DNA of 64,000 nucleotides. It comes from Alphaproteobacteria bacterium casp-alpha6. Lineage in GTDB: Bacteria > Pseudomonadota > Alphaproteobacteria > Rhodobacterales > Rhodobacteraceae. Location of the stretch: NCBI GenBank assembly GCA_001510135.1, contig LFER01000016.1:23238-87237 (forward strand). The letters run 5' to 3'. The notes under the pieces are model-generated. The model did no database searches. It saw nothing but the letters and a program-made list of their open reading frames with translations, and was not told the DNA's origin. The translations under genes were made by a program, and so were the position numbers. Shown in pieces: positions 27,818 to 37,183 of this stretch. Positions within the stretch are counted from its first letter, which is position 1, and each line of letters starts with the position of its first letter.

Positions 27818-29836
27818 TCACAAAAGAGCTTCGGCCCGTGCAACAATCTGATCGACTGTAATCCCGAAATGTTCAAAAAGCGTTTCGGCCGGAGCGGAGG
27901 CCCCAAAGCGATCCATTCCGATAAAATCAGTTTTTGCCTCTCGGCCCTTTTCGCCCAGAAGCCAGCGATTCCAACCTTGACGCACGCCAGCTTCAACCGC
28001 GATCCGCACAGTATTGCCCCCAAGAAGCACGCGTTGGCGGTACTTCGCATCCTGCTTTGCAAAAAGCTCCATACAGGGCATGGACACGACACGTGTTCCT
28101 ATCCCTTTATCCTGCAACTGTTTTCGCGCCTCAAGAGCGAGGTGCACTTCTGATCCTGTGGCGATCAAGACCACCTGTCTTTTACCTTCCGCTTCCGCAA
28201 GCACATAGGCGCCTTTTTCGCTGAGGTTGGCTGATCTGTGATCAGTCCGGACCGTCGGTAAATTTTGTCGTGACAATGCCAATACAGAGGGCGTTTCTTT
28301 TGTGCTGAGCGCGATTTCCCACGCTTCTGCTGTTTCAACGGTATCTGCCGGGCGGAAGACATAAGTATTGGGGGTCGCACGACTTATGGCAAGGTGTTCA
28401 ACCGGTTGATGGGTTGGGCCATCCTCTCCAAGGCCAATGCTGTCATGGGTCATCACAAATACTGTTGGAATTTTCATCAGAGCCGCCAGACGCATGGCAG
28501 GGCGGGCATAATCGGTAAAACACATAAATGTTCCACCATATGGACGTATCCCGCCATGAAGCGCCATACCATTCAACGCAGCAGCCATCCCATGTTCGCG
28601 AATACCCCAATGCATGTAGCGCCCAGAGCGGTTATCGGTATCGAAAACATTCATGTCGGATGACTTTGTGTTATTGGAGCCGGACAAATCCGCTGATCCA
28701 CCAAAGGTCTCTGGCATCACTGGGTTGATCACATTCAGCGCCATTTCAGAAGATTTTCGTGTAGCAACCTTTGGAGCGTCTTGAGATGTTTTTTGTTTGA
28801 AGGCGCGGATTACCGATTTCAGCTTTCGTGCAGGTTCCAAGGAATACACCCGCTCAAATTCTTTCTGCCGATTTTCCGAAATTCCCGATAACCGCTCTTC
28901 CCAAGCGTCGCGTTCTGCGACACAGCGTTTGCCCATCTCTTCCCATGCCGTTTTAATATGTGCTGGAATTTCAAATGGACCGGACAGCCAACCATAGGTT
29001 TTGCGGGCATCAGCGATAAGCGTCGCATCGGTCAAGGCCCCATGACCTTTTGAGGTATCCTGCGCCGATGAACCCAGTGCAATATGCGTTTTACAGGCAA
29101 TCATAGTGGGTTTTTTGCTTTTCTTCGCGGTTTCGATCGCTTCGTCGATTTCGATCGGATTGTGACCATCAATTTCTAAAACCTGCCAGCCAGAGGCCTT
29201 AAACCGCATCACCTGATCAGTCCGGTCCGCCAAGTCCACGGTTCCGTCAATGGTGATGTTGTTGTTGTCCCAAAACACGATCAGTTTGCTAAGTGCATGA
29301 CGACCCGCAAGGCTGATCGCTTCTTGGCTCACGCCTTCCATTAAACAGCCGTCTCCCGCGATGACATAGGTATAATGATCCACGAGTTTCTTGCCAAACC
29401 GGGCGCGAAGCACTTCTTCTGCCATAGCAAAACCGACCGCATTGGAAATGCCCTGACCAAGTGGACCTGTGGTTGTCTCAATCGCCGGAGAAAGAAAATT
29501 CTCTGGATGTCCTGCAGTTTTGGCACCCAATTGGCGGAAATTTTTGATTTCATCCATTGGAAAGTCTTTGTACCCTGTGAGGTGCAGGAGACTGTAGAGC
29601 AACATTGAACCATGTCCGGCAGAGAGAATGAACCGATCTCGATCGTGCCATTTTGGATCATCCGCAACGAATTTGAGATGTTTTTCAAACAGAACGGTGG
29701 CCACATCTGCCATGCCCATAGGCATGCCGGAATGTCCTGAGTTTGCAGCCGCCACGGCATCTAACGTTAAAACGCGAATTGCAGTAGATTTTTCCCAATG
29801 TTCAGGATGGGCTGCACGTAATGTTTGGATATCCAT
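27818..29836 (-). CDS. tkt: Transketolase
   Basis: A 672-residue thiamine diphosphate enzyme of the pentose phosphate pathway that moves two-carbon ketol units between sugar phosphates. The ThDP/Mg motif is [18 protein letters not shown] ending with [10 protein letters not shown]; the pyrimidine-domain segment is [18 protein letters not shown], followed by [21 protein letters not shown]. Full length. It is upstream of the two gap genes on the same strand and divergent from the coiled-coil/zapA pair. Confidence 0.96.
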   Translation of the reverse strand: MDIQTLRAAHPEHWEKSTAIRVLTLDAVAAANSGHSGMPMGMADVATVLFEKHLKFVADDPKWHDRDRFILSAGHGSMLLYSLLHLTGYKDFPMDEIKNFRQLGAKTAGHPENFLSPAIETTTGPLGQGISNAVGFAMAEEVLRARFGKKLVDHYTYVIAGDGCLMEGVSQEAISLAGRHALSKLIVFWDNNNITIDGTVDLADRTDQVMRFKASGWQVLEIDGHNPIEIDEAIETAKKSKKPTMIACKTHIALGSSAQDTSKGHGALTDATLIADARKTYGWLSGPFEIPAHIKTAWEEMGKRCVAERDAWEERLSGISENRQKEFERVYSLEPARKLKSVIRAFKQKTSQDAPKVATRKSSEMALNVINPVMPETFGGSADLSGSNNTKSSDMNVFDTDNRSGRYMHWGIREHGMAAALNGMALHGGIRPYGGTFMCFTDYARPAMRLAALMKIPTVFVMTHDSIGLGEDGPTHQPVEHLAISRATPNTYVFRPADTVETAEAWEIALSTKETPSVLALSRQNLPTVRTDHRSANLSEKGAYVLAEAEGKRQVVLIATGSEVHLALEARKQLQDKGIGTRVVSMPCMELFAKQDAKYRQRVLLGGNTVRIAVEAGVRQGWNRWLLGEKGREAKTDFIGMDRFGASAPAETLFEHFGITVDQIVARAEALL

Positions 29837-30047
29837 ATTTTACGGTGTCCTTTATTGAATTTTTTCTGTTGTTCCATACCAGCCTAATAGCGAAGTGCAA
29901 GCAGAAGACGATGATTCTTCTCAAAGGGGGCGCAATTTTGAACTGTGTCGGATAAACTCTTACAATATTGCAAAGACTTGATTCGCTTTTTGGAGGTTTG
30001 GTGCAAGGGTCATGCTTCCAATATGGCAGGGGCAGTAAAGGCAAAAA

Positions 30048-30326
30048 ATGGAAAACTTAAAAGAACTTGAACGACGCATCAAGGTTGCTCTGGACCGTGT
30101 TTCTGAGGGTTTGGAGCATGGAAATAATTCTCATGATGCCAGCGAAAGAGAAGCGGTTTTGCAGGCGGAAGTCGATGCTCTGAGCGAGCAGAATGCAAAA
30201 CTGTCTGCTCTTTTGGCAGAACTCGAGCAGGATCGCCAAGCTGAGGCTGACGAACTCCAGAGCCTTTATGGGAAATTGGCAGAGGTGTTAAATTCCTCTG
30301 ATGCGGAACTTGAGGAGGGCGCCTGA
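30048..30326 (+). CDS. Coiled-coil protein coupled to zapA
   Basis: A 92-residue, highly acidic, almost entirely helical protein with heptad-like spacing (AEVDALSEQNAKLSALLAEL). There is no signal peptide or membrane helix. TGA overlaps the zapA ATG (TGATG), so the two are translationally coupled. The context points to a cell-division accessory role, perhaps analogous in style to ZapB, but there is no sequence evidence for homology. Confidence 0.7.
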   Translation: MENLKELERRIKVALDRVSEGLEHGNNSHDASEREAVLQAEVDALSEQNAKLSALLAELEQDRQAEADELQSLYGKLAEVLNSSDAELEEGA

Positions 30327-30721
30327 TGCCAGAAGTCGAAATCGAGATTGGTGGCCGGCGTTTCGAAGTAGCCTGTCAACCGGGTGAAGAAGATTATCTT
30401 ATCTCTGCGGCAACTGCACTTGATAAGGAAGCATCCTCCATTGGTGACCAGTTAGGGCGACTTTCAGAAGCAAGGATGCTGCTAATGGCAGGATTGATGC
30501 TGGCTGATCAGGCGGGGAATTTAAAAGAGAAACTAGCCAAATCTGACGCGGACCTGTCGGCCGCCATTTCTGAAGTATCCCGCCTGAATGCAGAGCTGTC
30601 TTCCAGTTCTATACCAGGCAATGAAAACGCCGCGCTTTCTGCAGAGTTTGAAAAAACCCTTACCGACATTGCCGAAAAGGCAGAAAGACTTGCGGACAAA
30701 ATTGACTCACAACAGAGCTGA
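30326..30721 (+). CDS. zapA: Cell division protein ZapA
   Basis: A 131-residue FtsZ-ring stabiliser. The N-terminal globular part has the ZapA pattern VEIEIGGRRFEVACQPGEE, then LISAATALDKEASSI, with a C-terminal coiled coil (about residues 65-130). In other bacteria ZapA cross-links FtsZ filaments at midcell. It is preceded by its coupled coiled-coil partner and followed by a hairpin shared with the convergent grxD. Confidence 0.85.
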   Translation: MPEVEIEIGGRRFEVACQPGEEDYLISAATALDKEASSIGDQLGRLSEARMLLMAGLMLADQAGNLKEKLAKSDADLSAAISEVSRLNAELSSSSIPGNENAALSAEFEKTLTDIAEKAERLADKIDSQQS

Positions 30722-30735
30722 TGTGAGTCTGAACA

Positions 30736-30754
30736 AGAGCGCCATTGGCGCTCT
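30736..30754. terminator. Hairpin between zapA and grxD
   Basis: Perfect 8-bp stem AGAGCGCC / GGCGCTCT with an ATT loop between two convergent genes. The T-tracts on either side are weak. Confidence 0.5.
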
Positions 30755-30778
30755 GTTCGTTCTCTGAAATATACTCAG

Positions 30779-31141
30779 CTATTTGTTTGCTTCGCGTATT
30801 TTTTCAGCGGCTTCTTCGCTAAAGTTTACGCCATTATCTCTGAACAATGTATCAAGTTCACCGGAAAGTGCCATTTCCGTCACGATGTCACATCCCCCAA
30901 CAAATTCGCCTTTGACATAGAGCTGCGGCACGGTCGGCCAATCAGAATAATCCTTTATACCTTGTCGAACGTTTTCATCTGCAAGCACGTTGACGTCCTG
31001 GTATTCAACCCCGATGTAATTCAAGACGCCCGCAACCCGGCTGGAAAATCCGCATTGGGGCATTTCTTTGGTTCCTTTCATGTAAAGAACGACATCATTT
31101 GATGTCACCATTTCACGAATTTGATCGTTAACTTCACTCAT
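30779..31141 (-). CDS. grxD: Monothiol glutaredoxin Grx4
   Basis: A 120-residue CGFS-type glutaredoxin that binds and delivers [2Fe-2S] clusters. The motif is KEMPQCGFSSRV (C30), with the GSH-binding segment DWPTVPQLYVKGEFVGGCDI. These proteins work as heterodimers with BolA proteins, and a bolA-family gene lies 105 bp upstream on the same strand. Confidence 0.95.
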   Translation of the reverse strand: MSEVNDQIREMVTSNDVVLYMKGTKEMPQCGFSSRVAGVLNYIGVEYQDVNVLADENVRQGIKDYSDWPTVPQLYVKGEFVGGCDIVTEMALSGELDTLFRDNGVNFSEEAAEKIREANK

Positions 31142-31246
31142 TTCTGTGATCCTTATGTTCGAAAGCTCCTGCTATTTATAGGTTAACAAGACGCTTTGTA
31201 CTAATCTTACACTTTTGCTTTAACGCCAGTTTTGAAGCCTGCGCAT

Positions 31247-31489
31247 TTAGTCAGGGATTTTGGTTGTCAGGGCAAGCGCGTGCAATTCTCCATGTGATCC
31301 ATCCATTTTTCCTTTCAGGGCAGCATAGACCGCCCGTTGTTGTTGGACCCGGTTTTTTCCACGAAAACTTTCGTCGGTAACCTCAGCGGCATAATGGTTT
31401 CCATCACCGGCTAAATCAGTGATGGTGATTTTCGCTGCGGGAAAGCTTTCGCGAATAAGGTCTTCAATTTCCTGCGCTTGCATTGGCAT
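31247..31489 (-). CDS. bolA: BolA family protein
   Basis: An 80-residue BolA-fold protein; the class pattern is GDGNHYAAEVTDESFRGKNR followed by QQRAVYAALKGKM. H in GNHY and the conserved C-terminal HALAL are candidate cluster ligands in the Grx4-BolA complex. Its position upstream of grxD supports a joint role in iron-sulfur trafficking or iron sensing. Confidence 0.9.
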   Translation of the reverse strand: MPMQAQEIEDLIRESFPAAKITITDLAGDGNHYAAEVTDESFRGKNRVQQQRAVYAALKGKMDGSHGELHALALTTKIPD

Positions 31490-31546
31490 ATGTCATAATC
31501 CTTTTTTTAGAATTTATGCATTCTTGCACATCAGGACAAGACCTGA

Positions 31547-32323
31547 TTAACGCTCTTCGAAGGCGCCATATCGGCGGTTTAATTTGCGCATTCCAGCGAT
31601 CCAGCGATCATAATTATCGGTTTTATTTCGCATGTACTCTTTCACCTGTGGGTGGGGGAGGATGAGAAAACTCTCTTCGCGCAAGCCTTGGACACAGAAT
31701 TCGGCGACATCTAGGGGCTCCAACATGCCATCGGTGCTGGCCACGTGATCTTCGAGTCCACGGGTCATTTCGGTGCGCACTGCCTGTGGACAAAGAACAG
31801 AGACCTTTATTCCCTGATCTGCATAAGTCATGGCAAGCCATTCGCCAAGCCCGATAGCGGCGTGTTTTGTGACTCCATAGGGGGCTGATCCCACCTGATT
31901 AAGCAAACCGGCGGCAGAGGCCGTATTTAACAGATATCCGCCGCCGCGTTTGGACATACGGGGAACAAGATGACGTGCAGCCCAGACATGGGACATCAGG
32001 TTTACGTCCCATATTTTTTGCCACCCTTCATTGGGCACCTCAACGCCACCACCGATCGAAATCCCTGCGTTGGAACAGAAAAGATCAATGGGTCCGGTCT
32101 TTTCTTCGGTGCTCTCAATCACATTAGCGATGTCGACTTCTTTGGCTGCGTCCATCGCAAAAGATATACCGTTCACTTCAGAGGCCGTTTTTGCCGCGCC
32201 CTCTGCATCAATATCTGCACAAATTATGCTTTTTGCCCCTTCTTTGGCAAAGCGCAATGCCATGGCTTTTCCAATACCCCCAGCAGCGCCGGTAACGACA
32301 ATAATTTTATCCTTGAGCTCCAT
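31547..32323 (-). CDS. SDR family oxidoreductase (last gene of CoA-ester operon)
   Basis: A 258-residue classical short-chain dehydrogenase. The nucleotide motif is VTGAAGGIGKAMALRF, with D in ICADIDAEG suggesting NAD preference; the active site is in YGVTKHAAIGLGEW, preceded by NTASAAG. The substrate is unknown. It lies 11 bp downstream of another SDR gene at the end of a five-gene operon. Confidence 0.85.
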   Translation of the reverse strand: MELKDKIIVVTGAAGGIGKAMALRFAKEGAKSIICADIDAEGAAKTASEVNGISFAMDAAKEVDIANVIESTEEKTGPIDLFCSNAGISIGGGVEVPNEGWQKIWDVNLMSHVWAARHLVPRMSKRGGGYLLNTASAAGLLNQVGSAPYGVTKHAAIGLGEWLAMTYADQGIKVSVLCPQAVRTEMTRGLEDHVASTDGMLEPLDVAEFCVQGLREESFLILPHPQVKEYMRNKTDNYDRWIAGMRKLNRRYGAFEER

Positions 32324-32334
32324 CCGCTAATCCT

Positions 32335-33108
32335 TCATGCCCACATGTTTGATCCGCCGCATACCGTTAGCGCCTGTCCAGTCATATATCTGCTGGCATC
32401 AGAGGCAAGAAAGACAGCCAATCCCTTAAGATCGTCGGCCTCTCCGAGACGTCGCAGCGGGATTTGTTGTTGAATACGATCTTCTACTTTGGGATTTTCC
32501 CAAAGTTCACGCGCGAAATCGGTTCTTATCAGTCCGGGGCAGATTGCGTTAAATCGCACGCCATGTGGTCCAAATTCCTGCGCGAGATTGCGCGTGAGTC
32601 CGATCAAGGCGAGCTTTGACATTCCATAAGTTCCGAGCTGCTCTGAGGGTTTTAAGGCGGCTACGGAGGCTGTGAAAATCACGGATCCTGCGCCTTTTTT
32701 AACCATATCGGGAACAGTTAATTGTGCCAACCAGAGGTTTGATTGCACATTGGTTGTCATGGTTTTTTTGTATGCGGCATCAGAAATTTCCGAGGTTGGG
32801 CCAAAATACGGGTTAACTCCGGCATTTCCGATCACGATATCGATTGAACCGGCACGCGAGCGGGCTGTTTCAACCAGATTTTCAAGAGCCTCGCGCTGTC
32901 CTGCATTTGCTACGACAGGTATCGCCATATCTTTCCCGCAGAGGCTATTTATTGTCTGCGCTGCGGTTTCCAGTTGGTCTTGGTTTCGTGCTGAAATAAC
33001 CACTCTGGCTCCGTGTTCTGCAAGAGCTGTCGCCATGGCGAGCCCCATTCCTTTAGAAGCCCCTGTCAGGACAGCAGTCTTTCCGCTTAGATCGAATAAT
33101 GGGAACAT
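32335..33108 (-). CDS. SDR family oxidoreductase (FabG-like)
   Basis: A 257-residue classical SDR with TGASKGMGLAMATALAEHG, IGNAGVNPYFG and the active-site YGMSKLALIGLTR. The C terminus TGQALTVCGGSNMWA resembles FabG-type 3-oxoacyl reductases. In this operon it probably acts on a 3-hydroxy or 3-oxo intermediate. It lies 9 bp from the enoyl-CoA hydratase gene. Confidence 0.85.
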   Translation of the reverse strand: MFPLFDLSGKTAVLTGASKGMGLAMATALAEHGARVVISARNQDQLETAAQTINSLCGKDMAIPVVANAGQREALENLVETARSRAGSIDIVIGNAGVNPYFGPTSEISDAAYKKTMTTNVQSNLWLAQLTVPDMVKKGAGSVIFTASVAALKPSEQLGTYGMSKLALIGLTRNLAQEFGPHGVRFNAICPGLIRTDFARELWENPKVEDRIQQQIPLRRLGEADDLKGLAVFLASDASRYMTGQALTVCGGSNMWA

Positions 33109-33117
33109 GGAGTTTTC

Positions 33118-33894
33118 CTATCGGTTTACCCAATTTGGTTTTCGTTTTTCGACAAAGGCCTGAACACCTTCTTTGAAATCATCTGTCTTGGACAGGTCAC
33201 TCATGACCTCGCGGCTGAACGCGAGGCTTTCAGGAAGCTGTTCGCGCCTTGCCATATCGTTTAACACGCGTTTGGTCGCCTTGACGGAGGAAGGGGAGAC
33301 TTGGGTAATCTCTTCGGCTTTTGCCATAGCGATTTCCATCAATTTGTCGTGGGGAACAACGGCGTTCACGAAACCGAGCTGTAAGGCTTCTTCTGCACCA
33401 ACTTGCCGTCCTGTGATCATCATTTCCTGCGCTGCCAGACGTCCGATATATCGGCTGAGCCTCTGAACCCCGCTTGCCGCGGCAAAAAAACCAACTTTGA
33501 CTTCGGGAAGAGCAAAAGTTGCCTGTTCGCTCGCAATGATGATGTCGCAAGAGAGCGCTGTTTCAAATCCGCCTCCCATGGCAAACCCGTTCACTGCGGC
33601 AATGATAGGTTTTTCGAGATCATACCGTTGGCTCAACCCAGAAAACCCGGACGCCGGCAGGGTGGCGCGCCCGCCTTTGGCCGTAAATTTCAGGTCATTC
33701 CCTGCACAAAACGCCTTATCTCCCGCGCCGGTGAGAACGGCGACCCAGAGGTCAGGATCAGCAGCAAATGCGTCCCAAAGGTCCGAAAGCTCGTGATGCA
33801 TCGGCCCATGTACAGCGTTATAGACCTCTGGTCGGTTGAGCGTGACGCATAAAACATGTCCGCGGCGTTCGGTTGTGATGAATTCGTAGCTCAT
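33118..33894 (-). CDS. Enoyl-CoA hydratase/isomerase family protein (CaiD-like)
   Basis: A 258-residue crotonase-fold enzyme. The oxyanion-hole segments are KAFCAGNDLKF and FAMGGGFETALSCDIII; one catalytic Glu is E in FALPEVKVGFF. The stretch MMITGRQVGAEEALQLGFVN and overall layout resemble crotonobetainyl-CoA hydratase (CaiD) among other crotonases, though a general enoyl-CoA hydratase is equally possible. It is the third gene of the operon, with 9-bp gaps on both sides. Confidence 0.88.
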   Translation of the reverse strand: MSYEFITTERRGHVLCVTLNRPEVYNAVHGPMHHELSDLWDAFAADPDLWVAVLTGAGDKAFCAGNDLKFTAKGGRATLPASGFSGLSQRYDLEKPIIAAVNGFAMGGGFETALSCDIIIASEQATFALPEVKVGFFAAASGVQRLSRYIGRLAAQEMMITGRQVGAEEALQLGFVNAVVPHDKLMEIAMAKAEEITQVSPSSVKATKRVLNDMARREQLPESLAFSREVMSDLSKTDDFKEGVQAFVEKRKPNWVNR

Positions 33895-33903
33895 GTGTTG
33901 TCC

Positions 33904-35205
33904 CTAGATTTTTGCAGTTTTCAGGCCACCTGTGTCAATGGCGCTAAATCTTCCGCCGGTCGCGGCCAGTTCTCTTAACATTTCCGCAGGGGCATAGGCA
34001 GGATCTTCTTGGCCAAGCTCCTCCATTTTGGCAAGGATCGCTTCAGCTCCAATTGTATCTGCGTAGTATATGGGGCCTCCCTTATCCGCGGGCCAGCCGT
34101 AACCATTAAGCCAAACAATATCGATATCTGAGGGGCGCTGGGCCTTGTTTTCTTCGAGGATTTTCACAGCCTCGTTGATCATTGGATAAATGCAGGTTTC
34201 AATGATGCTTTCTGCTGCCATGGTGACGGGCTCTACGCCAGTGATGTCACGGATGATTTTCGCAGTAATATCAGAGGGCACCGGTGTGCGGTTTTCATCG
34301 TAATCGTAAAACCCCGCTTTTGTTTTTTGACCACGCCGATCCATTTCACAAAGTGCGTCACGGATTGGATTGTCAGTTTTCGCACCTTTTGACCAGCCGA
34401 TATCAAGCCCCGCAAGATCGGACATTTGAAAATTTCCCATCTTAAATCCAAACGTATTCATCGCCGCATCAATTTCCCATGGCATGACGCCCTTATACAT
34501 CAGTTTTTGCCCCTGTCCTTGACGCGCAAAGAGCATTCGGTTGCCCACAAACCCGGGACACACCCCGACAAGAACTGCGATTTTATTTATCGTCTTGGCA
34601 AGCTGCATCGCCGTTGCGACGACATCATCGGCAGTTTTTTCAGCACGCACAATTTCAAGCAGTTTCATCACATTGGCTGGAGAAAAGAAATGTAAACCTA
34701 TCACGTCTTCTGGGCGTTTGGTTGTTGATGCGATCTCATCAATGTCCAGAGCCGAGGTGTTGCTTGCCAAAATTGCACCGCCTTTTGCAACAAGGTCCAG
34801 TTCAGAAAATATCTGCTTTTTAAGATCCATATTTTCAAAAACGGCTTCGATGATCAAATCGCAATCGCTTAACGCGTTAAGGGACAGCTCCCCAGTGATG
34901 CGTGCCATACGCAACTCTACCTCTTCTTGGCTAAAACGCCCCCGAGCAGCGCTGCGCTGATAATTTTTCCGAATAACCGAAAGACCGCGATCCAGCGCCT
35001 CTTGTTTTTGTTCGACGATGGTCACCGGAATGCCAGCAGTGGCAAAATTCATCGATATGCCGCCCCCCATGGTGCCGGCACCGATAATCCCGACTTTTTC
35101 TATGGCGCGTAAGGGCGTTTGAGGAGAAAGGTTAGGAACGTTCCAAGCAGCTTGGCCAGAGGCAGCTATATATTTTGCAACGGAATCATTTGAAGAAAGT
35201 GTCAT
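33904..35205 (-). CDS. 3-hydroxyacyl-CoA dehydrogenase
   Basis: A 433-residue enzyme with 3HCDH_N and C-terminal 3HCDH domains but no hydratase domain. The NAD motif is [18 protein letters not shown] (about residues 37-54); the catalytic His-Glu pair is in [28 protein letters not shown] follows. It is longer than short HadH enzymes, corresponding to the dehydrogenase half of FadB-type multifunctional proteins. It probably carries out the NAD-linked oxidation step of the operon pathway. Confidence 0.9.
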   Translation of the reverse strand: MTLSSNDSVAKYIAASGQAAWNVPNLSPQTPLRAIEKVGIIGAGTMGGGISMNFATAGIPVTIVEQKQEALDRGLSVIRKNYQRSAARGRFSQEEVELRMARITGELSLNALSDCDLIIEAVFENMDLKKQIFSELDLVAKGGAILASNTSALDIDEIASTTKRPEDVIGLHFFSPANVMKLLEIVRAEKTADDVVATAMQLAKTINKIAVLVGVCPGFVGNRMLFARQGQGQKLMYKGVMPWEIDAAMNTFGFKMGNFQMSDLAGLDIGWSKGAKTDNPIRDALCEMDRRGQKTKAGFYDYDENRTPVPSDITAKIIRDITGVEPVTMAAESIIETCIYPMINEAVKILEENKAQRPSDIDIVWLNGYGWPADKGGPIYYADTIGAEAILAKMEELGQEDPAYAPAEMLRELAATGGRFSAIDTGGLKTAKI

Positions 35206-35214
35206 TTATACTCC

Positions 35215-36930
35215 TCAGGATTTGGTCTTTTGGGGTGGTAAAGAAAGACAGATATCGCGCAGTTCGCGCCGATCCAATTTATCTGTGGCGCCGCGGGGAA
35301 GGGGGGCACCATAAATCCATATATGTTCCGGGATCTTGAAATGCGCGATATGATCTTTGAGAAAGGTTTGAAGTTCGTTTGGTGTTGCTCTCATTCCACT
35401 TCGGAGGTGAACCGCCGCCCCTACGACTTCTCCAAGACGGCTGTGTGGGACTGAAAAAGCACAGGACTCTGCCACAGCCGGATGACAGTGGAGGGCGGCC
35501 TCAACCTCCATACAGGCGATATTTTCGCCGCCACGAATAACGATATTTTTCTTTCTATCTATTATGGTTATGACGCCGTCTTCATCCACTTTTCCAAGAT
35601 CACCAGTTTTCAGCCAACCATTTTGAAATACCTCTGCGGTTGCCTGTGGTTTGTTAAGATATCCGCGCATGTTGCACGCGCTTTTGACTGTAATTTCGCC
35701 GACCTGACCGGCGGGTACTTGATGCCCCTTGTCGTCTAAAATCATTAACTCCTGCAAAGGTGGATAGAGGCGCCCAGCGGCATTTGGGTTGTTTAAATAA
35801 TCATCCCCAAAATAACCAATACCGCAGGCATTGGTTTCTGTCATTCCCCATCCCGTAGCAATTTGGGTGTGAGGAAAGGCATTTTTCAATTCGTTTACCT
35901 GAGCAGGGGGCCGTTTAGCACCGCCAGACGTGAGAAATTCGAGCGTCTTGAGAGATGCGTTCATTCGTCTTGCGGCCACCATCAAGTCCGCAGATTGCGT
36001 GGGTACCCCCAAGAAACGCGTCACACGCTCCTTTTCGATAATTCTTACGGCGTCTTCCGCATCCCATTTGTCCATCAGACAAATCTTTGCTCCGGCTGGT
36101 AGGCTGAAGAGAAAATTAGGATGCGTTGCCGTGACATGGAAAAGCGGAGTTGCAATCAGGATCACATGGCGAGGACGGGTTTCGGGAATTGTCTGGGGGG
36201 GCATCAGTATTTCGGCGAGGGGCCCTTGCATTAACCAGCTGAAGACCGCATTGATTGCCCCGCGATGGGTTTGGATCACCCCTTTGGGATACCCTGTCGT
36301 TCCGGAGGAATACATCACTGCAAAATCGTCATCTGTGTGGATTTCTACGACCGGCCAATCAGAATTTGTGTCCTGCGCGCGCAGCCTCGAATAGCTATGT
36401 TCAAGAATGTGGTCTGCATCCCGCACCCCGACAAGCGTCAATCCTTGCGCCTCCTTTAATGGCAGAAGTTTTTCCGCTCTCGGGCTGTCGGTAAACACCA
36501 GTTTCGCGCGGCTGTCCTCTAGCGCATAAGCCAATTCCGGACTTGTCCACCATGCGTTCAGAAACACGACAACACCCCCAGCTGCAGCTATTCCCATGAT
36601 AAGTATCAGCATTTCAGGATAATTCTTCATGGCCAGTGCAACGGGTGTGCCTTTTCCCACTCCAAAATTCTGCTGTAATGTCCAAGCCGTGGATTTTATT
36701 TCGCTGCAAAAGTCTTCGTAGGACCATCTTTCATTCCGAAAAACGAGATAATCGTCGGAGTGCACATTTTGTGCGTCTCGACATACATCAAGCAGGTCGC
36801 GCAGCGTATCTGGGACATTTTTAAATACGCGATAGTCCACGCCCCTGATTGTTTCTTTCTTAATTTCAAATGTAGGATTTGTGGAAATAAGCGTTTCGAC
36901 CGCCCCTCGAATTCTATCCCCTGTTTTCAA
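35215..36930 (-). CDS. AMP-forming acyl-CoA synthetase
   Basis: A 571-residue class I adenylate-forming enzyme that activates a carboxylic acid with ATP and CoA. The P-loop is YSSGTTGYPKGVIQTH; A5 ATGWGMTETNACG; A8 hinge LKTGDLGKVDEDGVITI and DRKKNIVIRGGENI; the A10 lysine is in GATDKLDRREL. Acyl-chain specificity is not readable. It is the first gene of a five-gene operon with gaps of 9-11 bp, and supplies the CoA ester for the downstream hydratase and dehydrogenases. Confidence 0.92.
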   Translation of the reverse strand: MKTGDRIRGAVETLISTNPTFEIKKETIRGVDYRVFKNVPDTLRDLLDVCRDAQNVHSDDYLVFRNERWSYEDFCSEIKSTAWTLQQNFGVGKGTPVALAMKNYPEMLILIMGIAAAGGVVVFLNAWWTSPELAYALEDSRAKLVFTDSPRAEKLLPLKEAQGLTLVGVRDADHILEHSYSRLRAQDTNSDWPVVEIHTDDDFAVMYSSGTTGYPKGVIQTHRGAINAVFSWLMQGPLAEILMPPQTIPETRPRHVILIATPLFHVTATHPNFLFSLPAGAKICLMDKWDAEDAVRIIEKERVTRFLGVPTQSADLMVAARRMNASLKTLEFLTSGGAKRPPAQVNELKNAFPHTQIATGWGMTETNACGIGYFGDDYLNNPNAAGRLYPPLQELMILDDKGHQVPAGQVGEITVKSACNMRGYLNKPQATAEVFQNGWLKTGDLGKVDEDGVITIIDRKKNIVIRGGENIACMEVEAALHCHPAVAESCAFSVPHSRLGEVVGAAVHLRSGMRATPNELQTFLKDHIAHFKIPEHIWIYGAPLPRGATDKLDRRELRDICLSLPPQKTKS

Positions 36931-37183
36931 TCTTTGTTCCTTTCACCGACCCATTTTTGAAGAAGTATCACCTGCATGATATAGCATCCGCAAGTATTAC
37001 TTGGGGTCGCTTTGGAGCAGCTATATTACCATTAACCGATTTTCGAAGGCGGCCTGGGCAGGTCGTATCACTTTGAAATGAGCGTGCAGACTTAATTCTG
37101 CCGGCCGGACGGGCGCGCTTGAATGCTGAATTGGCTAAACAATCAAAAAATATGTCGTTTCATAAAGTGACTAGGAGAAGATA

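Noticed and set aside
30722..30778. Search for 6S RNA after zapA, where it often lies in other bacteria
   Set aside because: Only 57 bp separate zapA from the convergent grxD gene, filled by a short hairpin; far too little for 6S RNA.
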